From assembly GCF_034314085.1 (NCBI RefSeq), contig NZ_JAVIWI010000001.1, forward strand, positions 1,798,001-1,862,000: a stretch of DNA of 64,000 nt. The letters run 5' to 3'. Under the pieces are notes generated by a model that worked only from the letters and a program-made list of their open reading frames with translations, did no database searches and was not told where the DNA came from. Both the position numbers and the translations under genes were made by a program. This DNA comes from Undibacterium sp. 5I1 (GTDB lineage Bacteria > Pseudomonadota > Gammaproteobacteria > Burkholderiales > Burkholderiaceae_D). Below are positions 8,000 to 17,238 of the stretch, piece after piece (positions within the stretch are counted from its first letter, which is position 1; the number at the start of each line of letters is the position of its first letter).

Positions 8000-10345
8000 T
8001 TAAATTTTTAACTCCAACCTCAGAGTCAAGGTTGTATACGTTTTGGCATTTACATTATCAGAATGATTAATGCCACCCGTCGTCACCGTACTCGAAGTGA
8101 AATAATCATCAGCCAGCAAGTTATTGGCGGACAAACGTAGCTGGGTCGTGGGCGATACTTTCCATAAACCGTACATATCAATTTGACGTTTGACACCGGT
8201 ACCGTTAATTTGTGTGTCACTAGACTGGATGACATACGCCGGAGTCCAGTTAATATTGCCCCCGACTGTGACGGGTAATTTAGCAAGCCTGTAATCCAGT
8301 CCCATATTCGCCGTTTGTTTTGGCTGTTGATCAAGGCGGTTATTCGGGCCCTGGATATCATCCACCTTGGACCAGAAGCGGCTGTAATTACTGCGGAAAT
8401 CGATTGCCGGACCTTCAGGGAAAATCTCTTGCATCTGGAACTTTGCTTCTAGCTCTATCCCCTCAGTAGTCGCATGCCCGATATTCACCGGTGACGATAC
8501 CCAACGCGGCCCTGTTGGCGTACTAACCAGCACGGTGCGGCGGCGTATTAGATCGTTGATGTCACGTGCGAACAGGTTGGCACTGATAATCCCGGCGCGA
8601 TTGAGATAACGCTCAAACGCCAGATCGATCCCCTTGGATAATTCTGGCCGCAATGACGGATTACCCGTGCGATCCGGTTTGGTTGGGCTATTCAGCGTAG
8701 AGATTGAGGGTAAAGCGATCAAGTCGTTTAAGGCTGGTGCGCGATAACTATTGGTAAAGCTCATCCGTATCTGATCTTTACTATCTGGAATACGCCACAC
8801 GGCGTGCAGCACCGGGCTCCATACGCTACTGGTATTTTGTACTTGCGTGTTGGTAGAGGTGGTGCTGGTCGTGCGTATGCCCTCCCAACGCAAACCGGCG
8901 TAGGCAGACCATTGCGGATTAATATCAAACTCATCTTGTATAAATGCCGCCAGATTGCGCGTGGTCGCATTCAGATTGTCGCCAGAGTCCGTAAATTGGG
9001 GCAAACCGTTATCCAGATACACACGGGTCTGCTCACGCTTACCGGTTTCGGCATCAACTCCGACTGCCAGAGTATGGCTGCCGCCCAATGGTTGGGTGTA
9101 TTTGCCGCCGACTTTAAGACTGCTGTCGCGGGTGTTATTGATGTCAATAATATTATCGACCAGCTTACCGCTGGCATCGAACTGAGTGCGCAGAGTTGAG
9201 CTGTCCATCGTGCCAAGGCCGCCGCCAAATTTGATATTCAGTTTGGCATTGTCTGCAAATTTATGCTGCCAGTTTCCAAAGCCTCGTGCGAAGGATGTGT
9301 CCGTAGTCGAATTCGCGCTGGCTGTTGCATACTGCGCTGGCAATCCTAAGCTTTGATCAACCTGACTAGTGCTAAAAGAATTGCTCCGCGATTTGGTCAA
9401 AAACGGTTGCAACATCAATGTGTCGCCATTATCAAAACGGTAGTTTACTCTTGGTGTTAATTGAATACCGGTAGTGCGACGGCTGGTTTCATCCGCTTGG
9501 TTCTGAATCAAGCTAGGCTGTCCGGCGGGATCAAATTCTTGTGTCAGGGTGGTAGTCTGATCATGCTGCTGATTCTGGAAAATGGTTCCACTCAGCGCAT
9601 AAGACATATTGCCGATCTGCCCCGGGTAGGTGATAGAAAGATTCGGCGCAGAGCGACCTTGTTCAAAGCTTTCAGATAATTTGATCTCGGTATCTTTTTG
9701 CTTATAGTCTTCACGCAAAACAATATTAATGGTGCCAGCAATTGCCTGGGTACTGTATTCGGCAACAGGACCACGAATAATCTCAATCCGCTCTACCTGA
9801 TCTGGCGACAAGGTATCCATCGAAAATCCACGCGGTGGACGATCACCATTCAATAAAATCTGTGTATAACCATTGCCCATACCGCGCATGCGGATATCAC
9901 CACCACGACCAGGACGACCACCAACAGTCACACCGGGCAAGCGCTTTAAAATTTCACCGATCGTTGAGTCGCCGTTACGATCTAACTCCTCACGACCAAA
10001 AATCATTTTTGCCGCAGTCGACATGCGACGCTCTTCCATATCCGACTGGCGAGTGCCGTCAATCGTGACGGTTTGGGCATCTTTCAGATTGGGGTCTTTA
10101 GACGCGTTATCTGTTTTTTTATCAGACTTAGGATCGACTTTAGGGTCGACTTTGGGGTCGACTTTTTTCAGTAATCGATTTTGATCAGGCAAAGGTTTTT
10201 TGACTGGAACAGGCTCTTTATTATTTTCATCAGGCACAGTCAGAGGATCAGCCTGAGCGAAGGCAATAGCAGGGACAACGACATACGCCGCAAAGGCGCT
10301 GGCTAACGCCAACGATACGGCGCGTAAAGGAAATTTTTTGGACAT
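8000..10345 (-). CDS. TonB-dependent outer membrane receptor
   Basis: A 781-residue receptor with a signal peptide ending near AFAQA (residue 31). A low-complexity linker rich in Lys, Asp and Pro contains three VDPK repeats. The plug domain spans about residues 90-215, with LKRLPGVTVGGRPGRGGDIRM and VERIEIIRGP. A TonB-dep_Rec beta barrel runs to the C-terminal strand TLTLRLELKI. No clear TonB box or ligand signature was recognised, so the substrate (siderophore, cofactor or oligosaccharide) is unknown. No Fur-like site was found upstream. The VDPK linker arises from a 12-bp tandem repeat (GTCGACTTTGGG-like, around 10130-10165) and may vary in length between strains. The gene stands alone, bracketed by two copies of the dispersed repeat in opposite orientations. 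Confidence 0.93.
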   Translation of the reverse strand: MSKKFPLRAVSLALASAFAAYVVVPAIAFAQADPLTVPDENNKEPVPVKKPLPDQNRLLKKVDPKVDPKVDPKSDKKTDNASKDPNLKDAQTVTIDGTRQSDMEERRMSTAAKMIFGREELDRNGDSTIGEILKRLPGVTVGGRPGRGGDIRMRGMGNGYTQILLNGDRPPRGFSMDTLSPDQVERIEIIRGPVAEYSTQAIAGTINIVLREDYKQKDTEIKLSESFEQGRSAPNLSITYPGQIGNMSYALSGTIFQNQQHDQTTTLTQEFDPAGQPSLIQNQADETSRRTTGIQLTPRVNYRFDNGDTLMLQPFLTKSRSNSFSTSQVDQSLGLPAQYATASANSTTDTSFARGFGNWQHKFADNAKLNIKFGGGLGTMDSSTLRTQFDASGKLVDNIIDINNTRDSSLKVGGKYTQPLGGSHTLAVGVDAETGKREQTRVYLDNGLPQFTDSGDNLNATTRNLAAFIQDEFDINPQWSAYAGLRWEGIRTTSTTSTNTQVQNTSSVWSPVLHAVWRIPDSKDQIRMSFTNSYRAPALNDLIALPSISTLNSPTKPDRTGNPSLRPELSKGIDLAFERYLNRAGIISANLFARDINDLIRRRTVLVSTPTGPRWVSSPVNIGHATTEGIELEAKFQMQEIFPEGPAIDFRSNYSRFWSKVDDIQGPNNRLDQQPKQTANMGLDYRLAKLPVTVGGNINWTPAYVIQSSDTQINGTGVKRQIDMYGLWKVSPTTQLRLSANNLLADDYFTSSTVTTGGINHSDNVNAKTYTTLTLRLELKI

Positions 10346-10783
10346 GGTGCGGAGAGTTTTTAGGAATAAATTGCTGCCAAATCATTGATCAACTTTATTC
10401 ATTCCTGACGGAATAACGCGGAGTAATCCCACGTCTAAACGTGTTGATCAACTTATAAACTTGCAGCCACCTACGATTAATACTGGGTTGCTCGCATTGT
10501 ATTTTCAAATACGAGCAACAAGCCAGCAAATCACCTCTTTGATTTGTATAGTATTGAAACAAGCGTCGTTAAGTCACAACGAGATGAAGCCTTATTGAAA
10601 AACTCACCAGATCATCTGGATAAAATCGTCCTGACCAACATCAGGATTTAGCGATCAGATAAAATATACTACCAATGAGTATATTTTAATCGTCCATATA
10701 AAGTCTGAACAATTAGCCATTTTCAATAAAAATAAAGGGGAGTATATTGAATCAACATCAACTAATCAGATACCAATATAAAA
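10346..10783. other. Intergenic region upstream of the TonB receptor
   Basis: The 438-bp spacer holds the receptor promoter region and, further on, repeat copy B. The palindrome-containing motif TTGATCAACTT occurs twice, near 10385 and 10443, and may be a regulator site. No gene is visible. Confidence 0.45.
10663..10748 (+). repeat. Dispersed structured repeat, copy B
   Basis: On the plus strand it reads AATATACTACCAATGAGTATATT, then CGTCCA...TGAACAA (a weakened central hairpin), then AAAGGGGAGTATATT. It lies 35 bp downstream of the ABC-2 permease stop codon and is inverted relative to copy A across the TonB receptor. Confidence 0.8.
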
Positions 10784-12202
10784 TTAAATGCTATTTTGCT
10801 GACGGCGAAATTGCCACAAAGCCAAGGAGCTGAACAACACCATAAATCCCAATTGCACAACAATTGGCAGAACCGCAGCTTGTAGACCGAGGCCGCGCCA
10901 GGTCATCGCATCAAAACCATCTAGCGCCCAACGCGTCGGCACAATCAGCGTCAAATTTTGTAACCATTGCGGAAACAAAAATGAAGGAATCCACGCACCG
11001 CCCAGCATCACCATAATCAGCGTAGCAAACACGGCAATACCGCGCGCTGCCTCAGGCGTCTTGCCAAAGGCGGCAATCAACAAACCAAAACTAGCTGTCA
11101 TCAAAGAAAAACTCAATGCGACTCCGATAAATCCGATATAGCTACCAGCAATTTGCACCTTAAAAACTACGCCAGCAACAGCAAAAATAACCCCCGTTAA
11201 AGCAAATGCAATCAGTGCACAAGAAAAGGCTCTGGCGGCGAGCAAAGTATTTAATCCCACTGGAGCGGCCAGCAAGCGATTCCATAAGCCCAGACGGCGC
11301 GCGGCTAGCACACTGATGCCCGCGTCAATCGCCATAAAGAGGATAAATTGCACTGTCATCCCGGAAAATGAATGTGCATAGCCATTGTAATGTGCGACGA
11401 CAGGATCACCTGCGACCATTGCCTGATCTTTAGTGGTAAATGGCATAGACAAACCTGCTTCAGTTGCTGGTTTATCTGCGGTGTTTGGCGATGAAGCAGC
11501 GGAGTCAGATACCACACTTGCAGCAGCAACCGTGCCGGTGTTTTTATCTCTGTTCTTATCACTATTTACATCTGTGGTTGCGGTGGTTGCGGTGGTCGCA
11601 GCTGACCGGGTTTTGCTCTGAAATTTTTTCACACTACCTAAAAACTCACGCAGCTCTGGCTGACCGGCAGCCCGTTCTGGATCAGCATCTAGCTCTGTAA
11701 TACTTTTATCTACCAGCGACAAACCCGATGCACCGCCAAACATTTCGGCACTGACATGCTGCATGACTTGCTGCGTCAACATCCCTTTGACCATTGCCAG
11801 AACAGCCGCTTGTGAAGGATCATAAAAAATCGGCAGTTCCGGTTTTTTACCAGCCCCAAATAAAGCAGCGCCTGCGGATTGACCAAAGCCAGCGGGGATC
11901 ACGATCGCCACATTTAATTTACCTTTACGTACCAGGTCCTGAGCTGGCTCTAAAGCAAGCTCAGTCACTTGCAAATTCGGTTCGGTAATCAAACCTTGAG
12001 CAATCTTCTGGCTAATAGGATGATTGTCCTGCATCACCAGCGCGATCTGGATTTTGGCGGTTTCTTTATCGGAATTTCCGCCAGTGACAAAACCAAAAAA
12101 TGCGCCCAGCACAATCGGCATCACTAAGGTCAACAACATCGCACGACGATCAGACAAAAACAGAATCAGATCTTTGCGAATAAGGGCAATCAGAGCAGTC
12201 AT
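10784..12202 (-). CDS. ABC-2 type exporter permease
   Basis: A 472-residue inner membrane protein. One transmembrane helix near the N-terminus (MLLTLVMPIVLGAFFGFVTGG) is followed by a large extracytoplasmic domain and then five C-terminal helices. This is the ABC2_membrane_3 architecture of YhhJ/YbhR-type drug or lipid exporters. The large loop has a Thr/Ala/Asp-rich insertion (TTATTATT...) that looks unstructured. It pairs with the ATPase gene 114 bp upstream; together they form a single-permease homodimeric exporter. No membrane-fusion protein gene is adjacent, which is unusual for YhhJ-like systems and leaves the substrate open. Confidence 0.88.
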   Translation of the reverse strand: MTALIALIRKDLILFLSDRRAMLLTLVMPIVLGAFFGFVTGGNSDKETAKIQIALVMQDNHPISQKIAQGLITEPNLQVTELALEPAQDLVRKGKLNVAIVIPAGFGQSAGAALFGAGKKPELPIFYDPSQAAVLAMVKGMLTQQVMQHVSAEMFGGASGLSLVDKSITELDADPERAAGQPELREFLGSVKKFQSKTRSAATTATTATTDVNSDKNRDKNTGTVAAASVVSDSAASSPNTADKPATEAGLSMPFTTKDQAMVAGDPVVAHYNGYAHSFSGMTVQFILFMAIDAGISVLAARRLGLWNRLLAAPVGLNTLLAARAFSCALIAFALTGVIFAVAGVVFKVQIAGSYIGFIGVALSFSLMTASFGLLIAAFGKTPEAARGIAVFATLIMVMLGGAWIPSFLFPQWLQNLTLIVPTRWALDGFDAMTWRGLGLQAAVLPIVVQLGFMVLFSSLALWQFRRQQNSI

Positions 12203-12264
12203 GTTAGTTCTTTCAGAGCTTAGAGTATGTGCAGATCAACAAGCTTTAATTGCAAGCGGCTTGG

Positions 12265-12288
12265 CTTAGTGATGTACTTAGTGATGTA
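12265..12288. repeat. Two exact 12-bp tandem repeats
   Basis: CTTAGTGATGTA occurs twice head to tail in the gap between the ABC ATPase and permease genes. It is one of several short tandem repeats of 11-14 bp in spacers of this window. Confidence 0.8.
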
Positions 12289-12316
12289 AATTTGTGACTT
12301 AACTGAGTGAACGCAA

Positions 12317-13264
12317 TTAGTCGCGCAAACTACGGCCTGTCAGCGTTAAAAAAATGTCTTCTAACTTCGTTTTAGCCGTAGCAAAATGCAAAGGCGCATA
12401 GCCTTGCGCATTCAACCAATCCAACACAGGCAAAGCAAAGCTAGGGTTGATCAAAGCAATGTCTACATGTTCGTTATCCTTTGCATGCTGAACATGGCTG
12501 ACGCCTGTTTGCTGACCAAGAGCGGCCAGAGTATCTGCCGACAACGGACGATCTAAATCAACTTGCAAAGCGGCTTGTGCTGGCAAGCGCTGGAACAAAG
12601 CTTGCGGGCTTTCGTCCGCGATGACTTTGCCATGATCGATAATCACAATATGGTCTGCAAGACGCTCAACCTCCTCCATATAGTGGCTGGTATAAATCAA
12701 GGCTCTGCCCTGTTTTTTGAGGACTTCTAAGCTATCAAAAATCGCGTTCCTGCTTTGCGGATCAACGCCGACCGTCGGCTCATCCAGAATTAATAATTGC
12801 GGGTCATGCAGTAATGCTGCAGCGATATTCAAACGACGTTTCATACCACCGGAGAAGGTAGAGCACTTATCGCTAGCTCTATCTTTTAAATTGACTAAAT
12901 CCAGCACGATGTCGCAGCGAGATTTAAGAGCACTGCCAGACAAGCCGTACAAGGCACCAAATAATTTGAGATTTTCTAGCGCCGACAAATCATCATATAA
13001 AGCCAGGTCTTGTGGCACCAGACCAATCTTATGCTTGACCGCATTATTGCCAGCACCAACCAATTGCCCATCCACCCTGACCTCGCCCTGATCCGACTTA
13101 AGCAAGCCACAAATCATGCTAACCGTGGTTGATTTTCCAGCGCCATTTGGGCCAAGTAAGCCCAAGGTCTGTCCGTGCTGCAAAGAGAAGGAAACTGTAT
13201 CAACAACCTTACGTTGACCAAAAGACTTACTGAGGTTTTTGACCTCTAACAATAATGGATGCAT
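12317..13264 (-). CDS. ABC transporter ATP-binding protein (exporter type)
   Basis: A 315-residue ATPase with Walker A GPNGAGKST, Q-loop VPQDLALYD, signature FSGGMKRR, Walker B LLILDEPTVGVDP and switch histidine YTSHYMEE. A C-terminal DUF4162-like extension has the typical KLEDIFLTLTGRSLRD ending. This set is typical of the DrrA/CcmA branch that powers ABC-2 exporters. The start at 13264 (MHPLLLEVKNLSK) is preferred; the frame runs on upstream to 13342 through a tandem-repeat region that does not look coding. It drives the permease encoded 114 bp downstream. Confidence 0.92.
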   Translation of the reverse strand: MHPLLLEVKNLSKSFGQRKVVDTVSFSLQHGQTLGLLGPNGAGKSTTVSMICGLLKSDQGEVRVDGQLVGAGNNAVKHKIGLVPQDLALYDDLSALENLKLFGALYGLSGSALKSRCDIVLDLVNLKDRASDKCSTFSGGMKRRLNIAAALLHDPQLLILDEPTVGVDPQSRNAIFDSLEVLKKQGRALIYTSHYMEEVERLADHIVIIDHGKVIADESPQALFQRLPAQAALQVDLDRPLSADTLAALGQQTGVSHVQHAKDNEHVDIALINPSFALPVLDWLNAQGYAPLHFATAKTKLEDIFLTLTGRSLRD

Positions 13265-13280
13265 GGTGTTTGCCCGCTTA

Positions 13281-13316
13281 ATTAACTGCAAATTTAACTG
13301 CCAACTTAACTGCAAA
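13281..13316. repeat. Three 12-bp tandem repeats upstream of the ABC exporter
   Basis: The units ATTAACTGCAAA, TTTAACTGCCAA and CTTAACTGCAAA follow one another, 17 bp upstream of the ATPase start codon. They lie in the leader of the exporter operon. Confidence 0.75.
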
Positions 13317-13341
13317 TAAGACGTGAGACTATACCTGACCA

Positions 13342-13368
13342 ATAGTTAAATTTACTTGATTTAACTAT
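13342..13368. promoter_or_regulatory. 10-bp inverted repeat, candidate operator
   Basis: ATAGTTAAAT and ATTTAACTAT form a perfect inverted repeat with a 7-bp spacer. It lies between the ABC exporter operon and the oppositely oriented small membrane protein gene. This geometry fits a dimeric repressor of either unit, but no regulator gene is adjacent. Confidence 0.45.
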
Positions 13369-13464
13369 AACTCATCCGTTGTAGCAACTGATGTGCCGAT
13401 CAGTATTATCACGCTCAAGTACAGACCTGTTAAGATTCTTGCCTTGATTAATTTTATAAAAATT

Positions 13465-13875
13465 ATGAAACGCATTCACTTCATTCTTGCTCTGTTGCTA
13501 ACTAGCTTATTATCGGCCTATGCCTTGGCGCAGTCCAACCCATGTGCGGGCGAAACCAACGGTGGTAATAAGTCAGCAAGCACTCCATGTACACAGAGCA
13601 CTCCAAAGACGACATCGGGAGCGCCAGCAATATCTCCAACAACCTCGTCAACGAACGCGATGTTGATATCTATCCAAGATGATGCACAGACAGTCGCCAC
13701 AGCAATTGCAGCAAACGCCCCACCTGAACCACGTAAAGTTACCGTACGAGACAACATTTATTTTAATGCAATATTCTGGCTGCTGGCAACCCTGGCACCC
13801 TTAGGTGCCCTGATGATGATCGTGCTGAATCTGATGGAGTATCGTCAAAGACGTGCGGATGAAATTGAACAGTGA
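13465..13875 (+). CDS. Small exported protein with C-terminal membrane helix, unknown function
   Basis: The start at 13465 gives MKRIHFILALLLTSLLSAYALAQ, a clean signal peptide cut after ALA. The mature protein has a Cys-containing, Ser/Thr/Pro-rich segment (two Cys around NPCAGETN and TPCTQST). A short folded stretch follows, then one transmembrane helix, IFWLLATLAPLGALMMIVLNL, and a basic tail ending EYRQRRADEIEQ. An upstream GTG/ATG extension to 13393 would place the signal internally and is rejected. No known domain was recognised. It is divergent from the ABC exporter operon and convergent with purF. Confidence 0.65.
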   Translation: MKRIHFILALLLTSLLSAYALAQSNPCAGETNGGNKSASTPCTQSTPKTTSGAPAISPTTSSTNAMLISIQDDAQTVATAIAANAPPEPRKVTVRDNIYFNAIFWLLATLAPLGALMMIVLNLMEYRQRRADEIEQ

Positions 13876-13931
13876 GCGAACTAGATTTAACTTGGTTTTA
13901 ACTGAGATTTCCGGTCAGCCGTACCAAATAT

Positions 13932-13969
13932 AAAAAAGCCCGACACCATCATGATGTCGGGCTTTTTTT
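13932..13969. terminator. Bidirectional intrinsic terminator
   Basis: The stem GCCCGACA / TGTCGGGC with a partly paired interior is flanked by an A-run on the left and a T-run on the right. It serves the small membrane protein gene on the plus strand and purF on the minus strand, which converge here. Confidence 0.9.
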
Positions 13970-13988
13970 ATATATTAACGCTAAAAAA

Positions 13989-15509
13989 TTAATCTGCGCG
14001 TTCAGCTAAATTCAAATTTAACTGAGAACGCATTACATCCTCGGTATCTGGACGTGGATTATTTCGCGCTGTTTCTAAGCGATTGAGATAGGCTGGACTG
14101 ACGTCACCGGTAACATAATATCCATCAAAGCAAGATGCCTCGATGTTGCGCAAGTAAGGATTAACGTCAGAGATAGAACGCTTCATAGCGGCTACGTCTT
14201 GGTACACCAGGGCATCTGCGGTAATTTCACGACAGACCTCATCTTCGCTACGACCGTAGGCGATTAACTCACTGCGGGTCGGCATGTCGATTCCGTACAC
14301 GTTTGGGAATTTTACTGGTGGTGCCGCAGAAGCAAAAATCACCCGCTTGGCACCGGACTCGCGTGCCATCTGGACAATCTCGCGGCTGGTGGTACCACGG
14401 ACGATAGAATCATCGACCAGCAATACACTCTTACCAGCAAATTCCTGCTTGATCGCATTCAATTTCTGGCGCACCGACTTTCTGCGAATCGCCTGACCTG
14501 GCATCATAAAAGTACGCCCAATGTAACGATTTTTGATGAAGCCTTCGCGGTAATCCAGATTCAATTTCATCGCCAGTTCCATCGCTGATGGACGGGAAGA
14601 ATCGGGAATAGGCATGACAACATCAATCTCACCATCGCGGAATTGATTGCGTACTTTGTCTGCCAGGTATTCGCCCATTTTTAAACGTGTCAGGTACACC
14701 GATGCGCCGTCGATAATGGAGTCCGGGCGGGCCAGATAGACGTATTCAAATGCGCAAGGATTGAGGGTGGGATTATCAGCGCATTGTTCGTTGTACATTT
14801 TGCCGTCGAGATCAATAAAAATCGCCTCGCCCGGCTCAACATCACGTAGGAACTTAAAACCCAAACCATCTAAAGCAACCGACTCGCTAGCGATCATGTA
14901 TTCGACACCATTTTCGGTATGCGACAACCCAATACACAAAGGACGAATCCCGAACGGATCGCGAAATGCCAACAAGCCATAACCCGCGATTTGTGCAACT
15001 ACCGCGTAAGAACCACGCACCCGGCGATGCAACATAGATACCGCGCGGAACATGGATTGAGGATCAAGCGAATAACCACTGGTCACTTCCTGGATCTGGT
15101 GCGCCAGAATATTGAGTAATACCTCTGAATCAGAATCGGTATTCAAATGACGCATATCATTTTTGAATAACTCAATTTTGAGTTCGTCAGCATTGGTCAA
15201 ATTACCGTTATGTGCCAGCACAATACCAAAAGGCGCGTTCACATAAAACGGTTGTGCCTCTTCTTCGCTGGTTGAGCCTGCGGTTGGGTAGCGCACCTGA
15301 CCGATACCGATATTGCCTGGTAAAGAACGCATATTGCGGGTACGAAATACATCTCGTACCAAGCCGTTTGCTTTATGCATTGCAAATTTATTGCCATGGC
15401 CCGTTGCAATACCAGCTGCATCCTGACCACGATGCTGTAACAACAGCAAGGCGTCATAGAGCAATTGATTGACGGGACTATTTGAAACTACACCGACGAT
15501 GCCACACAT
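13989..15509 (-). CDS. purF: Amidophosphoribosyltransferase
   Basis: PurF transfers ammonia from glutamine to PRPP, the first step of purine synthesis. The 506-residue protein starts MCGIVGVV, so Cys2 becomes the N-terminal nucleophile of the Ntn glutaminase domain. LAHNGNLTNADEL and RPLCIGL lie in that domain. The PRPP-binding loop VLLVDDSIVRGTT lies near residue 365 and is followed by the SAAPPVKFPNVYGIDMP segment. Length is normal. It is the last gene of the accD-folC-dedD-cvpA-purF series, 28 bp after cvpA. A ribosome site (AGGAGTCCACC) precedes the start. Confidence 0.96.
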   Translation of the reverse strand: MCGIVGVVSNSPVNQLLYDALLLLQHRGQDAAGIATGHGNKFAMHKANGLVRDVFRTRNMRSLPGNIGIGQVRYPTAGSTSEEEAQPFYVNAPFGIVLAHNGNLTNADELKIELFKNDMRHLNTDSDSEVLLNILAHQIQEVTSGYSLDPQSMFRAVSMLHRRVRGSYAVVAQIAGYGLLAFRDPFGIRPLCIGLSHTENGVEYMIASESVALDGLGFKFLRDVEPGEAIFIDLDGKMYNEQCADNPTLNPCAFEYVYLARPDSIIDGASVYLTRLKMGEYLADKVRNQFRDGEIDVVMPIPDSSRPSAMELAMKLNLDYREGFIKNRYIGRTFMMPGQAIRRKSVRQKLNAIKQEFAGKSVLLVDDSIVRGTTSREIVQMARESGAKRVIFASAAPPVKFPNVYGIDMPTRSELIAYGRSEDEVCREITADALVYQDVAAMKRSISDVNPYLRNIEASCFDGYYVTGDVSPAYLNRLETARNNPRPDTEDVMRSQLNLNLAERAD

Positions 15510-15537
15510 GGTGGACTCCTAAAAAACAAATTAAAAT

Positions 15538-16026
15538 CTAAAAGCTGACATGCCGCGTAATCGACGCGGGCAAAAATGGCATCACAGTTTGCGCCGACGT
15601 CACGACAATCGGACTGAGCAGCGCGTTGCGCCAGAATGGCTGTTGCGGAATCGATGTCATGCCACAAACCATCACTGCTGCAAGTACCAGAATACAGCCA
15701 CGCGCCAAGCCAAACAAACCGCCTAAACCACGATCAGCCAGGCTCAGACCACTGGCTTTCAGCACGGCGTCTACCGCCATCATTAATAAGGACATTAGCA
15801 AACGTACACCAATAAACAAGGCAATAAATGCCACGATTAAACGCAACATCTGCCCGGGGAACAGATCTGGCAAATAGCCAGCAACGCTTGCACTAAACGT
15901 ATTGGCAACGACAAATGCCACTACCCAACTGACCAGTGACAACATCTCTTTCACCAGGCCGCGCATGGTGCTGATAACGATGGAGCAAATCAGTATAAAC
16001 AGCACCAGGTAATCAAATAAGGTCAC
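15538..16026 (-). CDS. cvpA: CvpA family membrane protein
   Basis: A 162-residue inner membrane protein with four hydrophobic helices, beginning FDYLVLFILICSIVISTMRG and including MLSLVSWVVAFVVANTFSA. The family is linked to colicin V production and envelope homeostasis. Its usual place directly before purF is kept here. The GLVKEMLSLVSWV motif after the first helix is the family signature. Likely cotranscribed with dedD upstream (33-bp gap). Confidence 0.92.
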   Translation of the reverse strand: MTLFDYLVLFILICSIVISTMRGLVKEMLSLVSWVVAFVVANTFSASVAGYLPDLFPGQMLRLIVAFIALFIGVRLLMSLLMMAVDAVLKASGLSLADRGLGGLFGLARGCILVLAAVMVCGMTSIPQQPFWRNALLSPIVVTSAQTVMPFLPASITRHVSF

Positions 16027-16059
16027 AGCACATTCCTGCTACCATCAATATGGGGTTCA

Positions 16060-17094
16060 TCAGTTAGGAATCAACTTAGGGCTTAATCCAAGCTTGACCA
16101 GATTCGCAGTAGCCTTATCCGCTTCTTCCTTGCTTTCAAACGGACCTACGCGTATGCGCGTCACTGATTTGTCGCCATTAGGTGAAGTCGCTACTTTTTG
16201 TGTGTACGATTTAATCCCCGCAGCCTTCAACTTGTCTTGTACTTCGCTGATTTTTTCTGGGGTAGAAAAGGCACCTGCCTGAACCACGTATCCGCTATGT
16301 TCTTTGGTTTGAACTTCTGCTTTTACCGCAGGTTTAACAGTTTTTCCTTCGAGTATTGCTAAAGCACGCGCAGCATCATCATTTTGTTCAGAGGATTTTA
16401 CCGGTGGTTTTATGACTGGTATTTTTGCCTCAACTTTAGTTTCTGGCTTAGTGTCGGCTTTAGTATCAGACTTCGTATCTATTTTTATTTCAGCTCTAGC
16501 TGATTTGGTTTCCGGCTTTAATTCTGGCCTGGATGCAGGCTTGGCGTCTGTGAACACTTTCGGGTCGGACTTTGATTCAGGCTTGACCTCTGGTTTCGCA
16601 GACACTTTACTATCTGCAAGCGTAACCGCAGGCAAGGCAGCAACATCTTTGCTTGAAGCTTTAACTTGCGGCTTTTGTTGCGTCTGGGGCGGATCGATAA
16701 TTTCTTCCAGCGGTTCATCTGGTTTTTCGGCTGGCTTGCCGGCTACTTTTGGTACTGCTACCTGCTCGCTCGCTGGCAATTTATCTTTAGATGGAATCTG
16801 GATCGCAATATCGTCAGCCAATGGCTTAGGCTCTGAATCCAGAATCATAGGCAAGCCAATCACAGCGGCTAATACCAAAGCGATGGCACCAATCAAGCGG
16901 CGGCGGGCACGTTTTTTTTCTGGCAATATAGGATCCGCAACTTTGCTTTTACGCGCATTATCTGAACGATCAGCGCGTTTGCTGCCACGTACGGGCTTGG
17001 TGTCGTCCTCTGCACGAGAACGGTATTCGCCATTATCCTGATCGGATGTTGTTTCTTGCTTTTGTTTAAAACGTGATAGCAAGCTCATGTGCAA
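16060..17094 (-). CDS. dedD: SPOR-domain cell-division protein (DedD-like)
   Basis: The 344-residue protein has a charged cytoplasmic N-terminus, one membrane helix (LIGAIALVLAAVIGLPMIL, about residues 67-85) and a long Lys/Pro/Glu-rich periplasmic linker. That linker is full of KPE/SDTK-type repeats. A C-terminal SPOR domain (about 267-344) contains SGYVVQAGAFSTPEK and TRIRVGPFESKEEA. SPOR domains bind denuded glycan strands at the division septum. MHMSLLSRF allows a start at Met1 or Met3 (17088). The operon position between folC and cvpA matches dedD of other proteobacteria. A MITE-like element sits directly upstream of the start. Confidence 0.9.
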   Translation of the reverse strand: MHMSLLSRFKQKQETTSDQDNGEYRSRAEDDTKPVRGSKRADRSDNARKSKVADPILPEKKRARRRLIGAIALVLAAVIGLPMILDSEPKPLADDIAIQIPSKDKLPASEQVAVPKVAGKPAEKPDEPLEEIIDPPQTQQKPQVKASSKDVAALPAVTLADSKVSAKPEVKPESKSDPKVFTDAKPASRPELKPETKSARAEIKIDTKSDTKADTKPETKVEAKIPVIKPPVKSSEQNDDAARALAILEGKTVKPAVKAEVQTKEHSGYVVQAGAFSTPEKISEVQDKLKAAGIKSYTQKVATSPNGDKSVTRIRVGPFESKEEADKATANLVKLGLSPKLIPN

Positions 17095-17121
17095 GTATCT
17101 AAGTGATTCGTGATCAAAAAG

Positions 17122-17238
17122 GAACTTCTAAAAATTCTATAATCGAGCTCATCTCGTTGTTGCAAAGCTTCGCAATACCAGCGTGTTGCTACGTTTTGCG
17201 CCTAGTGCCGCATTTCGATTAAAGGTTTTTAGAAGTTC
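17122..17238. mobile_element. 117-bp MITE-like inverted-repeat element in the folC-dedD gap
   Basis: Perfect 13-bp ends GAACTTCTAAAAA and TTTTTAGAAGTTC enclose about 90 bp without coding potential. The right end lies 13 bp from the folC stop codon and the left end 28 bp from the dedD start. It therefore interrupts an otherwise tightly packed conserved operon. Confidence 0.65.

Noticed and set aside
16412..17041. 209-residue open frame opposite dedD
   Set aside because: It mirrors the Lys/Pro/Glu-rich linker of DedD, giving an unnatural Ser/Gly/Leu composition.
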